Program-made: the position numbers and the translations under genes
Shown: positions 1 to 5,962 of the stretch, one piece after another
Position numbering within the stretch: the first letter of the stretch is position 1
Layout of the letters: every line of letters begins with the position of its first letter
Notes under the pieces: generated by a model
The model's database searches: none
What the model was told of the DNA's origin: nothing
The model's input: the letters and a program-made list of their open reading frames with translations, nothing else
Origin: DATBGO01 sp050011895
GTDB lineage: Bacteria > Actinomycetota > Actinomycetes > Streptosporangiales > Streptosporangiaceae
NCBI GenBank assembly: GCA_050011895.1
Contig: JBEKIF010000146.1
Coordinates: forward strand, 1-9,661
Direction: 5' to 3'
DNA length: 9,661 nucleotides

Positions 1-450
1 GGCAAGGTCGTGCTGATGACCTTCCTCGACCCGGTGTGCACCACGGACTGCCCGCTCATCGGGCAGGAGTTCAGGGACGCCGGAGTCCTGCTCGGGTCCG
101 CGGACTCCAAGGTCGAGCTGGTGGCCGTCGTGGCCAACCCGACCTACCGGGCCGTGACGTTCACCCGGGCATTCGACAGCGAGGAAGGGCTCAACACCGT
201 GCCGAACTGGCTGTACCTGACCGGGTCCCCCAGCCAGCTGGGCCAGGTCTGGCAGCAGTACGGGATCACCGTGGCGAACCTGCCCGCGGGTTCGATGGCT
301 GCGCACAACGACGTGGCGGTGATCATCGACCGGTCCGGCAACATCCGCGAGGAAATGGGTGCCGAGCCCGGGCCCGGCACCGCGAGCACCAAGTCCTCGT
401 TCTCCGTGCTGCTCAGTCAGTACGCCCGCCAGGCGCTGGCCAGCCCGTGA
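1..450 (+). CDS. SCO1/SenC family copper-binding thioredoxin-fold protein (5' truncated by window edge)
   Basis: Seen: the frame is open from the first base and gives 149 residues to a TGA, with no start inside the window. A CxxxC pair lies at visible residues 13 and 17 (VCTTDCP), followed about 85 residues later by a histidine in the context MAAHND (residue 102) and then VIIDRSG. The stretch NWLYLTGSPSQLGQVWQQYG is typical of the family's central part. Known: SCO proteins bind copper through the two cysteines and this distal histidine, and serve in cytochrome c oxidase CuA assembly or extracytoplasmic thiol/copper handling. Inference: all three ligands are kept, so it is probably a functional copper chaperone acting outside the membrane. 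The missing N-terminus should carry the signal peptide or lipobox. Its stop overlaps the start of the following lipoprotein (GTGA), so the two are likely co-translated. Other thioredoxin-like redox roles cannot be excluded. Confidence 0.88.
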   Translation, partial: GKVVLMTFLDPVCTTDCPLIGQEFRDAGVLLGSADSKVELVAVVANPTYRAVTFTRAFDSEEGLNTVPNWLYLTGSPSQLGQVWQQYGITVANLPAGSMAAHNDVAVIIDRSGNIREEMGAEPGPGTASTKSSFSVLLSQYARQALASP

Positions 451-1577
451 TCCGGCGTGCCGTTCTCGCCGGGCTGCTGACCGCCCTGGTGGCCGGCTGC
501 GGGTCGCAGGCCTCTCCGGTTGCCCTGCCGAGCATCGTGGTCCGCACCGCGCCGCTGGGCACCTCGCTGGTCACCCCGCAGGGCGCCTGGGCGATCGCGG
601 TCATGGGCGGGCCAGCCGGCTCGCGGAACAACTTCTGGCAGCTGTTCGTGCGTCCCGCGGGCGCCGGCATCTGGTCGCTGGTCACCCCGCCGGGCGTGGC
701 CGACAACGGCGGGCTCGTCGCGGCGGGCGGCGCCGGGGGGACGTCACTGCTGGTCGGGGTGCGCCCGAGCCAGCACCTGGCCTTCTCTCCCCTGGCGATA
801 AGCAGCGACGCGGGGCGGAACTGGACACCCGGGCTGCTCGACGCGGACCTGGCCGACGTCCCGGACGCGATGGCGGTCGGGACGACGGGCCGGGCCCTCG
901 CGCTGCTGCGCGACGGCACCATCGAGGTGGCGCCGACCGCCTCCGCGGCGACCGCCGGTCAGTGGTCGCAGCTGACCACGCTGGATGCGCTGGCGGCATC
1001 AGCCCCGGGCCGCGGTTGCGGGCTGGCGGCGGTGAACGCGGTTTCGTTCGGCCACGATGACACACCGATGGCGGCGGGAAGCTGCCGGCGGCGGGGTACG
1101 GCCGGGGTATTCGCCGCCAGCGGCGGGACCTGGCAAGCAGCAGGGCCGACGCTGCCCGCGGGGTTCGGCGGGGATCAGGTGCAGGTCCTCGGGCTCGCCC
1201 GGACCTCTGGCGGCGACGCGGCGCTGCTGCTGGCCGGGCCTGACCTGCTGGCGGCGTGGTGGGACGGAGCGCGCTGGACGGTGTCGGCTCCGGTCTCGGC
1301 GGCCGGGGGCGTCTCCGCGTCGGGGTTCGGGCCGGGCGGGGGCGTCTGGGTACTGCTCGGGGGCGGCCGGGCGGCGGCCGTGGCCGGGGCGGGGGGATCC
1401 TGGCGGACGCTGCAGCCCGTTCCGGCGGGAACCGCTACGCTCGCGCCCGGGACCGGCGGCGGGTACGAAGCGTTGGCCGTCTCGGGGTCGAAGCTCACGG
1501 TGTGGCGGCTGGGCGCAGCGGCCTGGGCTAAGGTCCAGGTGATCAACGTACCGATCGTGTACGGTTCCTCGGGCTAG
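447..1577 (+). CDS. Exported lipoprotein with Asp-box / BNR-like beta-propeller sequence
   Basis: Start: GTG at 447 overlaps the stop of the preceding gene (GTGA). The frame is open further upstream, but only this start puts a signal peptide first. Seen: 376 residues beginning MIRRAVLAGLLTALVAGC, with two arginines, a hydrophobic core and a lipobox ending in VAGC, so Cys18 is the predicted lipidated residue. The mature part contains one clear Asp-box, SSDAGRNW (residues 119-126, pattern SxDxGxxW). Repeating short strands follow with a Gly-Trp turn (SGGTWQ about 225, WDGARWTV about 272, GAGGSWRT about 315). Cys191 and Cys213 could form a disulfide. Known: Asp-boxes mark sialidase/BNR and Ycf48-like propellers but do not prove enzyme activity; no catalytic residues are recognisable. 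Inference: a membrane-anchored outer-face propeller, perhaps a binding or assembly protein working with the SCO-like neighbour. Exact function unknown. Confidence 0.82.
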   Translation: MIRRAVLAGLLTALVAGCGSQASPVALPSIVVRTAPLGTSLVTPQGAWAIAVMGGPAGSRNNFWQLFVRPAGAGIWSLVTPPGVADNGGLVAAGGAGGTSLLVGVRPSQHLAFSPLAISSDAGRNWTPGLLDADLADVPDAMAVGTTGRALALLRDGTIEVAPTASAATAGQWSQLTTLDALAASAPGRGCGLAAVNAVSFGHDDTPMAAGSCRRRGTAGVFAASGGTWQAAGPTLPAGFGGDQVQVLGLARTSGGDAALLLAGPDLLAAWWDGARWTVSAPVSAAGGVSASGFGPGGGVWVLLGGGRAAAVAGAGGSWRTLQPVPAGTATLAPGTGGGYEALAVSGSKLTVWRLGAAAWAKVQVINVPIVYGSSG

Positions 1578-1701
1578 GGCGTGTCATGAGCTACCTCGCC
1601 AGCAACCGGATCCGGTTTCCCTGTTTAGCGGCGGCATGACGGAATCGATCGCTGAACCAGGCAGTTCGGCTGCCGCTACTGCTCGCTGTAACGCTGGGCC
1701 G
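1578..1701. other. Convergent intergenic stretch with two hairpin-capable sequences
   Basis: It separates the 3' ends of the lipoprotein gene and the flippase-TPR gene. It holds a perfect 14-base palindrome AACCGGATCCGGTT (1604-1617) and a stem-loop GGCAG-TTCGG-CTGCC (1660-1674). A further arm TAGCGGC (1626-1632) can pair with GCCGCTA (1672-1678), which competes with that small stem-loop. Neither hairpin is followed by a T-tract on either strand, so a classical intrinsic terminator is not shown. In high-GC actinobacteria, hairpins without T-tracts are often proposed to end convergent transcription; this is the likely but unproven role here. Confidence 0.4.
1660..1674. terminator. Candidate hairpin between convergent genes
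   Basis: A five-base-pair stem (GGCAG/CTGCC) closes a TTCGG loop resembling a stable UUCG-type loop. It is symmetric enough to act on either strand between two convergent genes. The stem is short, no T-run follows on either side, and the right arm can alternatively pair with 1626-1632, so this is a weak terminator candidate. Confidence 0.25.
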
Positions 1702-4134
1702 CTACCGGCGGCTCTCGACCGTCTCGGCGTCACGCTGATGACGAGCCTGTTCCCTTTCCACGGAAGGACCTGGGTGACGGCTTCGGCTGGCGGTTAGCTC
1801 CTGAGTCACGCTGAGGTTGTGGCGCACGTCTCGTGTCAGAGCGTGATCGTTGCCGAGCACCCGGGTACTGCATGCGAGGATTCGTTCGTAGAGCGGGATC
1901 GCTTCGGCCGGGCGTCCCGCTTCACGGTAAGCACCAGCGAGATAGCTGCTGGACAGCAGGGTCTTGGGGTGGTCAGAGCCTACCAGCCAACGCCATCCGT
2001 CCAGGGTTCGCTGGTAAAGGGGGATCGCTTCGGCGGGTCGTCCCGCTTCGCAGTAGGCACCAGCGAGGTAGCTGCTCGAGCGCAGCGTGCTGGGATGGCC
2101 GGAGCCGAGCAGCCGCTCCCGGTCAGCGAGAGTTCGTTCGTAGAGGCGGATCGCCTCGGCCAGGCGTCCCGCTTCGCGGTAAGCGGAGGCGAGGTAGTTG
2201 CTCGCGCGCAGCGTCCTGAGGTGGTCGGAGCCGAGGATGCGCCCCCAGCCGGCATGGGTTCGCTCGTAGAGGGGGATCGCTTTCGCCATCCAGCCTGCCT
2301 GGCCGTAAACGTAGGCGAGATTCGCGCGCAAGGCCAGCGTGTGGGGATGATCAGGGCCAAGCGTCCGCTCCCGGTCGGCGAGGGCACGTTCAAGCAACGC
2401 AACTGCCTGGGCCAGCCAGCCTCCTTGGCGGTTGGCATTCGTGAGGTTAGCGCCCGATGCCAGGTCCTCGAAGGGATCAGTGCCCGGCTGCCTTCCCTGG
2501 CCTGCCAGGTCGCTCTCGTGCGCAGGTCCGGTGTCCGGGCGCGCTTCCGCGGCACGTCCGCTGCCGTACCTGGCAGAGTGCTTGGCCCCGCCGCGAGCCG
2601 GTAGCCTCACCAGCCGGGCCGCAGAGCTGTAGAAGCGCAGCACACGCTCAGCAGCCTGTCCCCGCCCGAGCAGGGCTGCAGCCTGCTGCCCGGCGCAAAT
2701 GAGGTAGATCAGCCCACCTGCCGCGAGCCCGGCTGTGAGCTGGGCGAGCGGGGCGTTGAGCTGGGAGGCCGCGCCACGAGCCGCAAGAGCCGCCGCCGAC
2801 GAAGCCAGAAGTGCAGGGAGCGGGGCCTTCCACAGCGCTGTGAGGCGAATGCCCGTTACGCGCTTCAGGGCCAGCAGGTAACTCGGCAGGACGATAGGAA
2901 CAATTACCGCGATGTGAGCATACGCTGCACCTACGATGCCATCCTTGTGCACGCCTAGCGCCATGGCTGGAACCAGGGCGCCAATCCAGGTCAGCTGAAG
3001 GACAAGGAGCAATTTAGTCCGGCCGAAGCTGGTGAGTACGTTTGCGAATAGAAGGCATACGACGAAAATTGCGCCATAGAGTGAGAGAACAACGAGAACA
3101 TTAGCGGCCGCTGCCCATTTTGCACCGTACAGCGTCAGTATGATCGGGCGGGCCAGCGCCGCCGTCATGGCACACATCGGCATTACTATCAGTGATACTG
3201 TGCGCAGCGCGGCGGCCAACGCATTCTTTAGCACGGCGGGGTCGTGCTTAACCCGGGAGAATGCGGGCATCGACACATTGTTGATCACTGCGCCCAGAAC
3301 ACTGTATGGTGCGGACGCCAGTGTATAAGCCAGCATATACACACCGAGCGCGGCGGCGCCCAAGAGGTGGCCGACGAATGCGTAATCGACGTTCAGGAGT
3401 GTGTAGTTCACAAAGTTGGCGGCGGCTAGCGGCATTCCGAACCTGAGTACCACGGATAGGGCGCTACGCGTGAGGTCGGGCCGGTAGTGCCGCGGCGCCG
3501 CGGCGATCAGCACACAGCCCAAGAGAAACTGCCCGACCACCCTGGACCACGCAAAGGCCGTGGCGCCACCTCCGGCTTCTGCCAGGATGATGAGCAGAGC
3601 TGTGGACGGGACGAAGCTGATGGCGTTGGCCAGGAAAATCTTGTCCTGCCTGAAGTCCCTGATCAGCTGGGCGTTCGGAACGGCGAAAACACCCGTGAAA
3701 AGTACCGACAACGCCATGATCCTGATCGGGCCGACGGCCGCCGCCGAGCCAAGCGCAACCGCGATCGACCTGGCAAAGGCTACCATTGCGCCAGCTAGTA
3801 TCGCGCTCGATACCAATGCGATGGTTGTTACAGTCGGCGCCAGGCTGTCAATATCAAGGTCGGCACGAAACAAGCAGGATGAGACGCCGACGTCAGCGAT
3901 GCTGGCCACAATGACGTATGCGGTCAGGGCAACAGCGAAAACGCCAAAGTCGTGCGGGGAAAGAATATGCGCCACGACGGCCGTGAGCAGGACATTAGCT
4001 AGGCGCAGCAAGACATTGCTCGCGACGACCCAGAGAGCTCCCCTCCTCACGCTCGCAGAAAGCGAGCCTGAATCGCTGGCGGCAGGTGCGGCATCGGAAA
4101 CGTTGCCACGAGGCGGAGCGGATGTGCTCGTCAT
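1702..4134 (-). CDS. Polysaccharide flippase (Wzx/RfbX-like, MOP superfamily) fused to a C-terminal TPR array
   Basis: Seen: one uninterrupted 810-residue frame. Residues about 30-485 are strongly hydrophobic with roughly 12-14 membrane segments and family-like stretches (GALWVVASNVLLRLANVLL at 32-50; SPHDFGVFAVALTAYV at 59-74; LNVDYAFVGHLLGAAALGVY at 247-266; ISFVPSTAL near 172). This matches oligosaccharide flippases, which normally end near 450-500 residues. Residues about 490-560 form a polar Gly/Arg/Ala-rich linker. Residues 563-772 are five 42-residue TPR units with the kinesin-light-chain signature LGxDHPxTL. The tail after 773 is polar. Role (family knowledge): moves lipid-linked repeat units across the cytoplasmic membrane; the TPR part, presumably cytosolic, would bind a partner protein. 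Start: ATG at 4134 lacks a good Shine-Dalgarno, so the N-terminus is less certain. Odd: GC is often 50-60% within the flippase part but about 70% in the linker and TPR part, suggesting a composite gene. It is divergent from the family 2 glycosyltransferase gene. Confidence 0.88.
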   Translation of the reverse strand: MTSTSAPPRGNVSDAAPAASDSGSLSASVRRGALWVVASNVLLRLANVLLTAVVAHILSPHDFGVFAVALTAYVIVASIADVGVSSCLFRADLDIDSLAPTVTTIALVSSAILAGAMVAFARSIAVALGSAAAVGPIRIMALSVLFTGVFAVPNAQLIRDFRQDKIFLANAISFVPSTALLIILAEAGGGATAFAWSRVVGQFLLGCVLIAAAPRHYRPDLTRSALSVVLRFGMPLAAANFVNYTLLNVDYAFVGHLLGAAALGVYMLAYTLASAPYSVLGAVINNVSMPAFSRVKHDPAVLKNALAAALRTVSLIVMPMCAMTAALARPIILTLYGAKWAAAANVLVVLSLYGAIFVVCLLFANVLTSFGRTKLLLVLQLTWIGALVPAMALGVHKDGIVGAAYAHIAVIVPIVLPSYLLALKRVTGIRLTALWKAPLPALLASSAAALAARGAASQLNAPLAQLTAGLAAGGLIYLICAGQQAAALLGRGQAAERVLRFYSSAARLVRLPARGGAKHSARYGSGRAAEARPDTGPAHESDLAGQGRQPGTDPFEDLASGANLTNANRQGGWLAQAVALLERALADRERTLGPDHPHTLALRANLAYVYGQAGWMAKAIPLYERTHAGWGRILGSDHLRTLRASNYLASAYREAGRLAEAIRLYERTLADRERLLGSGHPSTLRSSSYLAGAYCEAGRPAEAIPLYQRTLDGWRWLVGSDHPKTLLSSSYLAGAYREAGRPAEAIPLYERILACSTRVLGNDHALTRDVRHNLSVTQELTASRSRHPGPSVEREQARHQRDAETVESRR
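1819..2448 (-). repeat. Five tandem 126-bp units encoding 42-residue TPRs
   Basis: Translated on the minus strand, residues 563-604, 605-646, 647-688, 689-730 and 731-772 of the flippase fusion align without a single insertion or deletion. Each has the frame (N/Y)LA-x-x-Y-x-x-AG-(W/R)-x-A-x-AI-x-LYER followed by LGxxHPxTL. The third to fifth units are the most alike (for example YLAGAYCEAGRPAEAIPLY against YLAGAYREAGRPAEAIPLY), and this likeness is also visible in the DNA. The first unit is the most diverged. The pattern belongs to the kinesin-light-chain/NB-ARC-associated TPR type, common in actinobacteria. Because each unit is a multiple of three, unequal recombination could change copy number without breaking the frame. 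Confidence 0.88.
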
Positions 4135-4335
4135 GGCCAGCCAGGTGTCTCAGGCAGGGCCCAGAAGCCTGCAGCTCCTTCACCTGCGCAGACGCGCCAC
4201 ACCGGCCACGACAGATTGTGAATCATGATCCGCCGCTCAGACCTGTCGTGGGAGCCGATTTGCCCACCACCTCCTCTCCCGGTACCCCTGAAGTATCGAT
4301 GACGGCTCCCCTGTATGCAACGGAGCCGATCAGCG

Positions 4336-4358
4336 GCCATCCAGCAGGCCCGGATGGC
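4336..4358. other. Perfect stem-loop in the divergent region
   Basis: GCCATCC (4336-4342) and GGATGGC (4352-4358) form a seven-base-pair stem around a nine-base loop. There is no T-tract on either side. It lies about 200 bases upstream of the flippase start and 600 bases upstream of the glycosyltransferase start. It could be an operator-like inverted repeat, a transcript-end structure or chance; the sequence does not decide. Confidence 0.35.
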
Positions 4359-4573
4359 TAGTTCAATGCATCACTTCCTTCCCGGCGAAAGCCTGCGACT
4401 CAGCCCCCAACGTCGCGCGATTCCCGCATGTCCAGGAGGCTTCAGCGGACGGCGCGGCGTCGCGATTGAGAAGGATTCCAGCCCGCGGACATGAACTCCG
4501 TGCCTCAAGCGTTCCGGACGTGCCAGCGACACGCCCGCCCGCGTAGAGTCCATCGCATCACCTCACCGGTTCT

Positions 4574-4774
4574 GTGGCGGGGCACCCTGGGCTTGTACAT
4601 ATGAGCACCGGGAGGGTGACCGTGATACGGGAGATCAGGCCGGGCAAGAGGTCGACCTCAAAACATCTCCCCGCGGATGGATGTATCAGGACGGTGCTGA
4701 GACTGCCCTTGTGTGAGTACGGGCAGTCGCCTGACTGCCGTGGCTGGTCGTCTTCCGAGAGTCTGAGGGCTTGA
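4574..4774 (+). CDS. Doubtful small ORF upstream of the glycosyltransferase
   Basis: A 66-codon frame beginning with GTG, or 57 codons from ATG at 4601. Neither start has a visible Shine-Dalgarno. Third-position GC is about 73%, only modestly above the local base composition. The product resembles no family I know. Its stop (TGA, 4772-4774) lies one base before the ATG of the next small ORF, and the alternative hairpins at 4701-4739 sit inside it. It may be a leader peptide or simply chance open sequence; I favour chance. Confidence 0.18.
   Translation: MAGHPGLVHMSTGRVTVIREIRPGKRSTSKHLPADGCIRTVLRLPLCEYGQSPDCRGWSSSESLRA
4701..4739 (+). promoter_or_regulatory. Mutually exclusive hairpins, attenuator-like
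   Basis: Three segments are seen: GACTGCCC (4701-4708), GGGCAGTC (4721-4728) and GACTGCC (4733-4739). The middle segment can pair with the first (eight pairs, 12-base loop) or with the third (seven pairs from 4722, four-base loop GCCT), but not with both. They lie 220-260 bases upstream of the family 2 glycosyltransferase start, in the same direction. Such 1-2/2-3 switching is the architecture of attenuators and some riboswitch expression platforms, but no T-tract follows and no ligand-binding core is recognisable. The same sequence could be a repeated operator half-site instead. Confidence 0.35.
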
Positions 4775-4775
4775 G

Positions 4776-4964
4776 ATGAAGGTCTTGCACGCGAGCGAAA
4801 GGGGCCGATCCGGTGCTGATGCTGCGCGCGGCCGGGCGTCAGGTGGGCGGCTGAAGGTGGCCCCGGACGGCAACGGCGGCAGCGGCGTCGAAGGCTGGAC
4901 CCCGACTGTGACCAGGCTGCGGCGGTCGGTTGCGTACCCGTGCGGGCCGGAGAGCGTGCGATGA
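4776..4964 (+). CDS. Small ORF coupled to the glycosyltransferase start (62 aa, possibly a glycosyltransferase remnant)
   Basis: Seen: ATG with a Shine-Dalgarno-like GAGGG at 4765-4769, six bases ahead; 62 codons, third-position GC about 80%; the TGA overlaps the next gene's ATG as ATGA. The product starts MKVLHASERGRSGAD and then is rich in Gly, Arg and Ser, with no hydrophobic segment. The first residues resemble the MKVLHxSE opening of many family 4 glycosyltransferases, but the rest does not follow that fold. Possible readings: a small protein translationally coupled to the glycosyltransferase, a relict N-terminus of a deleted glycosyltransferase gene, or non-coding leader. The ribosome-site spacing and ATGA overlap are the best support; function unknown. 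Confidence 0.33.
   Translation: MKVLHASERGRSGADAARGRASGGRLKVAPDGNGGSGVEGWTPTVTRLRRSVAYPCGPESVR
4949..4954 (+). promoter_or_regulatory. Ribosome binding site for the family 2 glycosyltransferase
   Basis: GGAGAG lies six bases before the ATG at 4961. It favours this ATG over the in-frame GTG at 4940, which would add seven residues and would itself lie upstream of this site. Confidence 0.7.
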
Positions 4965-5962
4965 GCTCAGTCAGCGTTGTCATCCCTTGCTACAACTACG
5001 GCCATTTTCTTGAGGACGCGGTCACCAGCGTGCTGGATGACCAGGAGGGCGTGGATGTACGCGTGCTCATCATCGACGACGCCTCGCCCGATGACAGCGC
5101 CGAGGTGGCCAGGAAGATCGCGGCTGGCGACCCTCGCGTGGAGGTGGCCGTCCACGCGGCCAATAGGGGGAACCTCGCCACCTTCAACGAAGGCTTGCTC
5201 GAGTGGGCTGACGGTGACTACTGCGTTCTGATGTCGGCAGATGATCGGCTCACGCCCGGCGCCCTGCGGCGCGCCAGGGATTTGCTGGACGCCCACCCCG
5301 GCGTCGGATTCGTTTATGGACATCCGCTGTGGATCATGCACGGCGCGCCGCTGCCGACGGCTCGGACGAGGGTACGGGGTTGGTCGGTGTGGCCTGGCCA
5401 ATGGTGGCTGGAGCGTCGATTCCGTGATGCGGAGAACCTCATTACGTCGCCAGAGGTGGTCGTACGCACCTCGCTGCAGAAGCGTGTAGGTGGATATGAC
5501 GCGCGACTGCCCCATGCCGCAGACATGGAGATGTGGATGCGGCTGGCGGCGAACGCCGATGTTGGCTTCATACGCGGGGTAGACCAGGCCTACTACCGTC
5601 TACATGAGCAAAACATGAGAAAGGTTGAAGCGGTGCTTGAGCGCTATGGCGAGAGGTTGTCAGAAGCAGCGCGCCTGTCTGACCTTGTCCGCCATGCGCT
5701 GGGCCGAGAAGCGCTCTGGGCGGCGGGACAGGCCTACCACCAGGGATCCACTGAGCAGACGTCCGTCGACGAACTCCTGGCTTTCGCCGTCGAGTGCTGG
5801 CCGGAGGTGAGCAAGCGACCGCTGTACCGCAGCCTACAGTTGCGCAAGAACATCGGGCCGCACGCCATGCTCTCCGTGCAGCCGTTCATCGAGTCCGCAG
5901 TCTTCGCCCGTAAGGTGCGGTGGTGGCTGAGGCGCCGGTCATGGAAGTACCGGGGGTTCTAG
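4961..5962 (+). CDS. Family 2 (GT-A fold) glycosyltransferase
   Basis: Seen: 333 residues. The N-terminus SVSVVIPCYNYGHFLEDAV (3-21) is the classic nucleotide-binding strand and turn. IIDDASPDDS (37-46) and MSADDRLTPG (91-100, with D94-D95 as the DxD-type metal site) follow. AADMEMWMRLA (186-196) fits the acceptor-side acidic motif, then YYRLHEQNM (211-219). No membrane segment is evident; the C-terminus is basic and Trp-rich (KVRWWLRRRSWKY, 318-330) and may sit against the membrane. Known: such enzymes add a sugar from a nucleotide-sugar donor to a lipid-linked acceptor at the cytoplasmic face. Donor and linkage cannot be read from sequence. It is the only confidently called plus-strand gene in the polysaccharide part, divergent from the flippase and convergent with the family 4 glycosyltransferase, with which it shares the stop tetranucleotide CTAG. 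Confidence 0.92.
   Translation: MSSVSVVIPCYNYGHFLEDAVTSVLDDQEGVDVRVLIIDDASPDDSAEVARKIAAGDPRVEVAVHAANRGNLATFNEGLLEWADGDYCVLMSADDRLTPGALRRARDLLDAHPGVGFVYGHPLWIMHGAPLPTARTRVRGWSVWPGQWWLERRFRDAENLITSPEVVVRTSLQKRVGGYDARLPHAADMEMWMRLAANADVGFIRGVDQAYYRLHEQNMRKVEAVLERYGERLSEAARLSDLVRHALGREALWAAGQAYHQGSTEQTSVDELLAFAVECWPEVSKRPLYRSLQLRKNIGPHAMLSVQPFIESAVFARKVRWWLRRRSWKYRGF
5959..5962. other. Shared stop tetranucleotide CTAG between convergent glycosyltransferase genes
   Basis: On the plus strand TAG at 5960-5962 ends the family 2 glycosyltransferase; on the minus strand TAG (complement of CTA at 5959-5961) ends the family 4 glycosyltransferase. The palindromic CTAG therefore serves both stops. No intergenic terminator is possible between them. 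Confidence 0.9.

Larger units (their letters stand above)
4135..4960. other. Divergent intergenic/leader region between flippase-TPR and family 2 glycosyltransferase
   Basis: About 0.8 kb lies between two divergent start codons, so promoters for both genes are expected here, but I could not identify a convincing -35/-10 pair. It contains a perfect seven-pair hairpin (4336-4358), a set of mutually exclusive hairpins (4701-4739) and, from about 4574 on, two short plus-strand frames that run almost without gap into the glycosyltransferase start. A minus-strand frame of 69 codons (4131-4340) ends in an ATGA overlap with the flippase start but matches nothing I know. Stretch 4360-4570 shows no gene or motif that I can support. 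Confidence 0.6.

Noticed and set aside
36..446. N-terminal extension of the lipoprotein frame into the SCO gene
   Set aside because: The extra 137 residues are a low-complexity Arg/Gly/Ala shadow of the SCO gene and would bury the signal peptide.
1604..1617. 14-base palindrome as a certain terminator or operator
   Set aside because: Perfect symmetry leaves no loop for an RNA hairpin without losing pairs, and there is no T-tract; it may be chance in GC-rich DNA.
1819..2448. Possible CRISPR-like or satellite array
   Set aside because: The unit is 126 bp, diverged, without spacers, and encodes a protein repeat in frame.
1819..2604. Long plus-strand open frame of 261 codons with repeated SFVEGDRFG-like segments
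   Set aside because: It is the complement of the TPR-coding repeats; its repeats simply mirror the 126-bp units, and the minus frame has clear TPR logic and codon use.
3560..4228. Plus-strand frame of 222 codons opposite the flippase N-terminus
   Set aside because: Fully antisense to hydrophobic flippase segments, no recognisable family; a by-product of GC-rich codon structure.
4131..4340. Minus-strand 69-codon frame ending in ATGA on the flippase start
   Set aside because: No recognisable product and no clear ribosome site; the overlap alone is easily met by chance. Kept only as a note in the intergenic entry.
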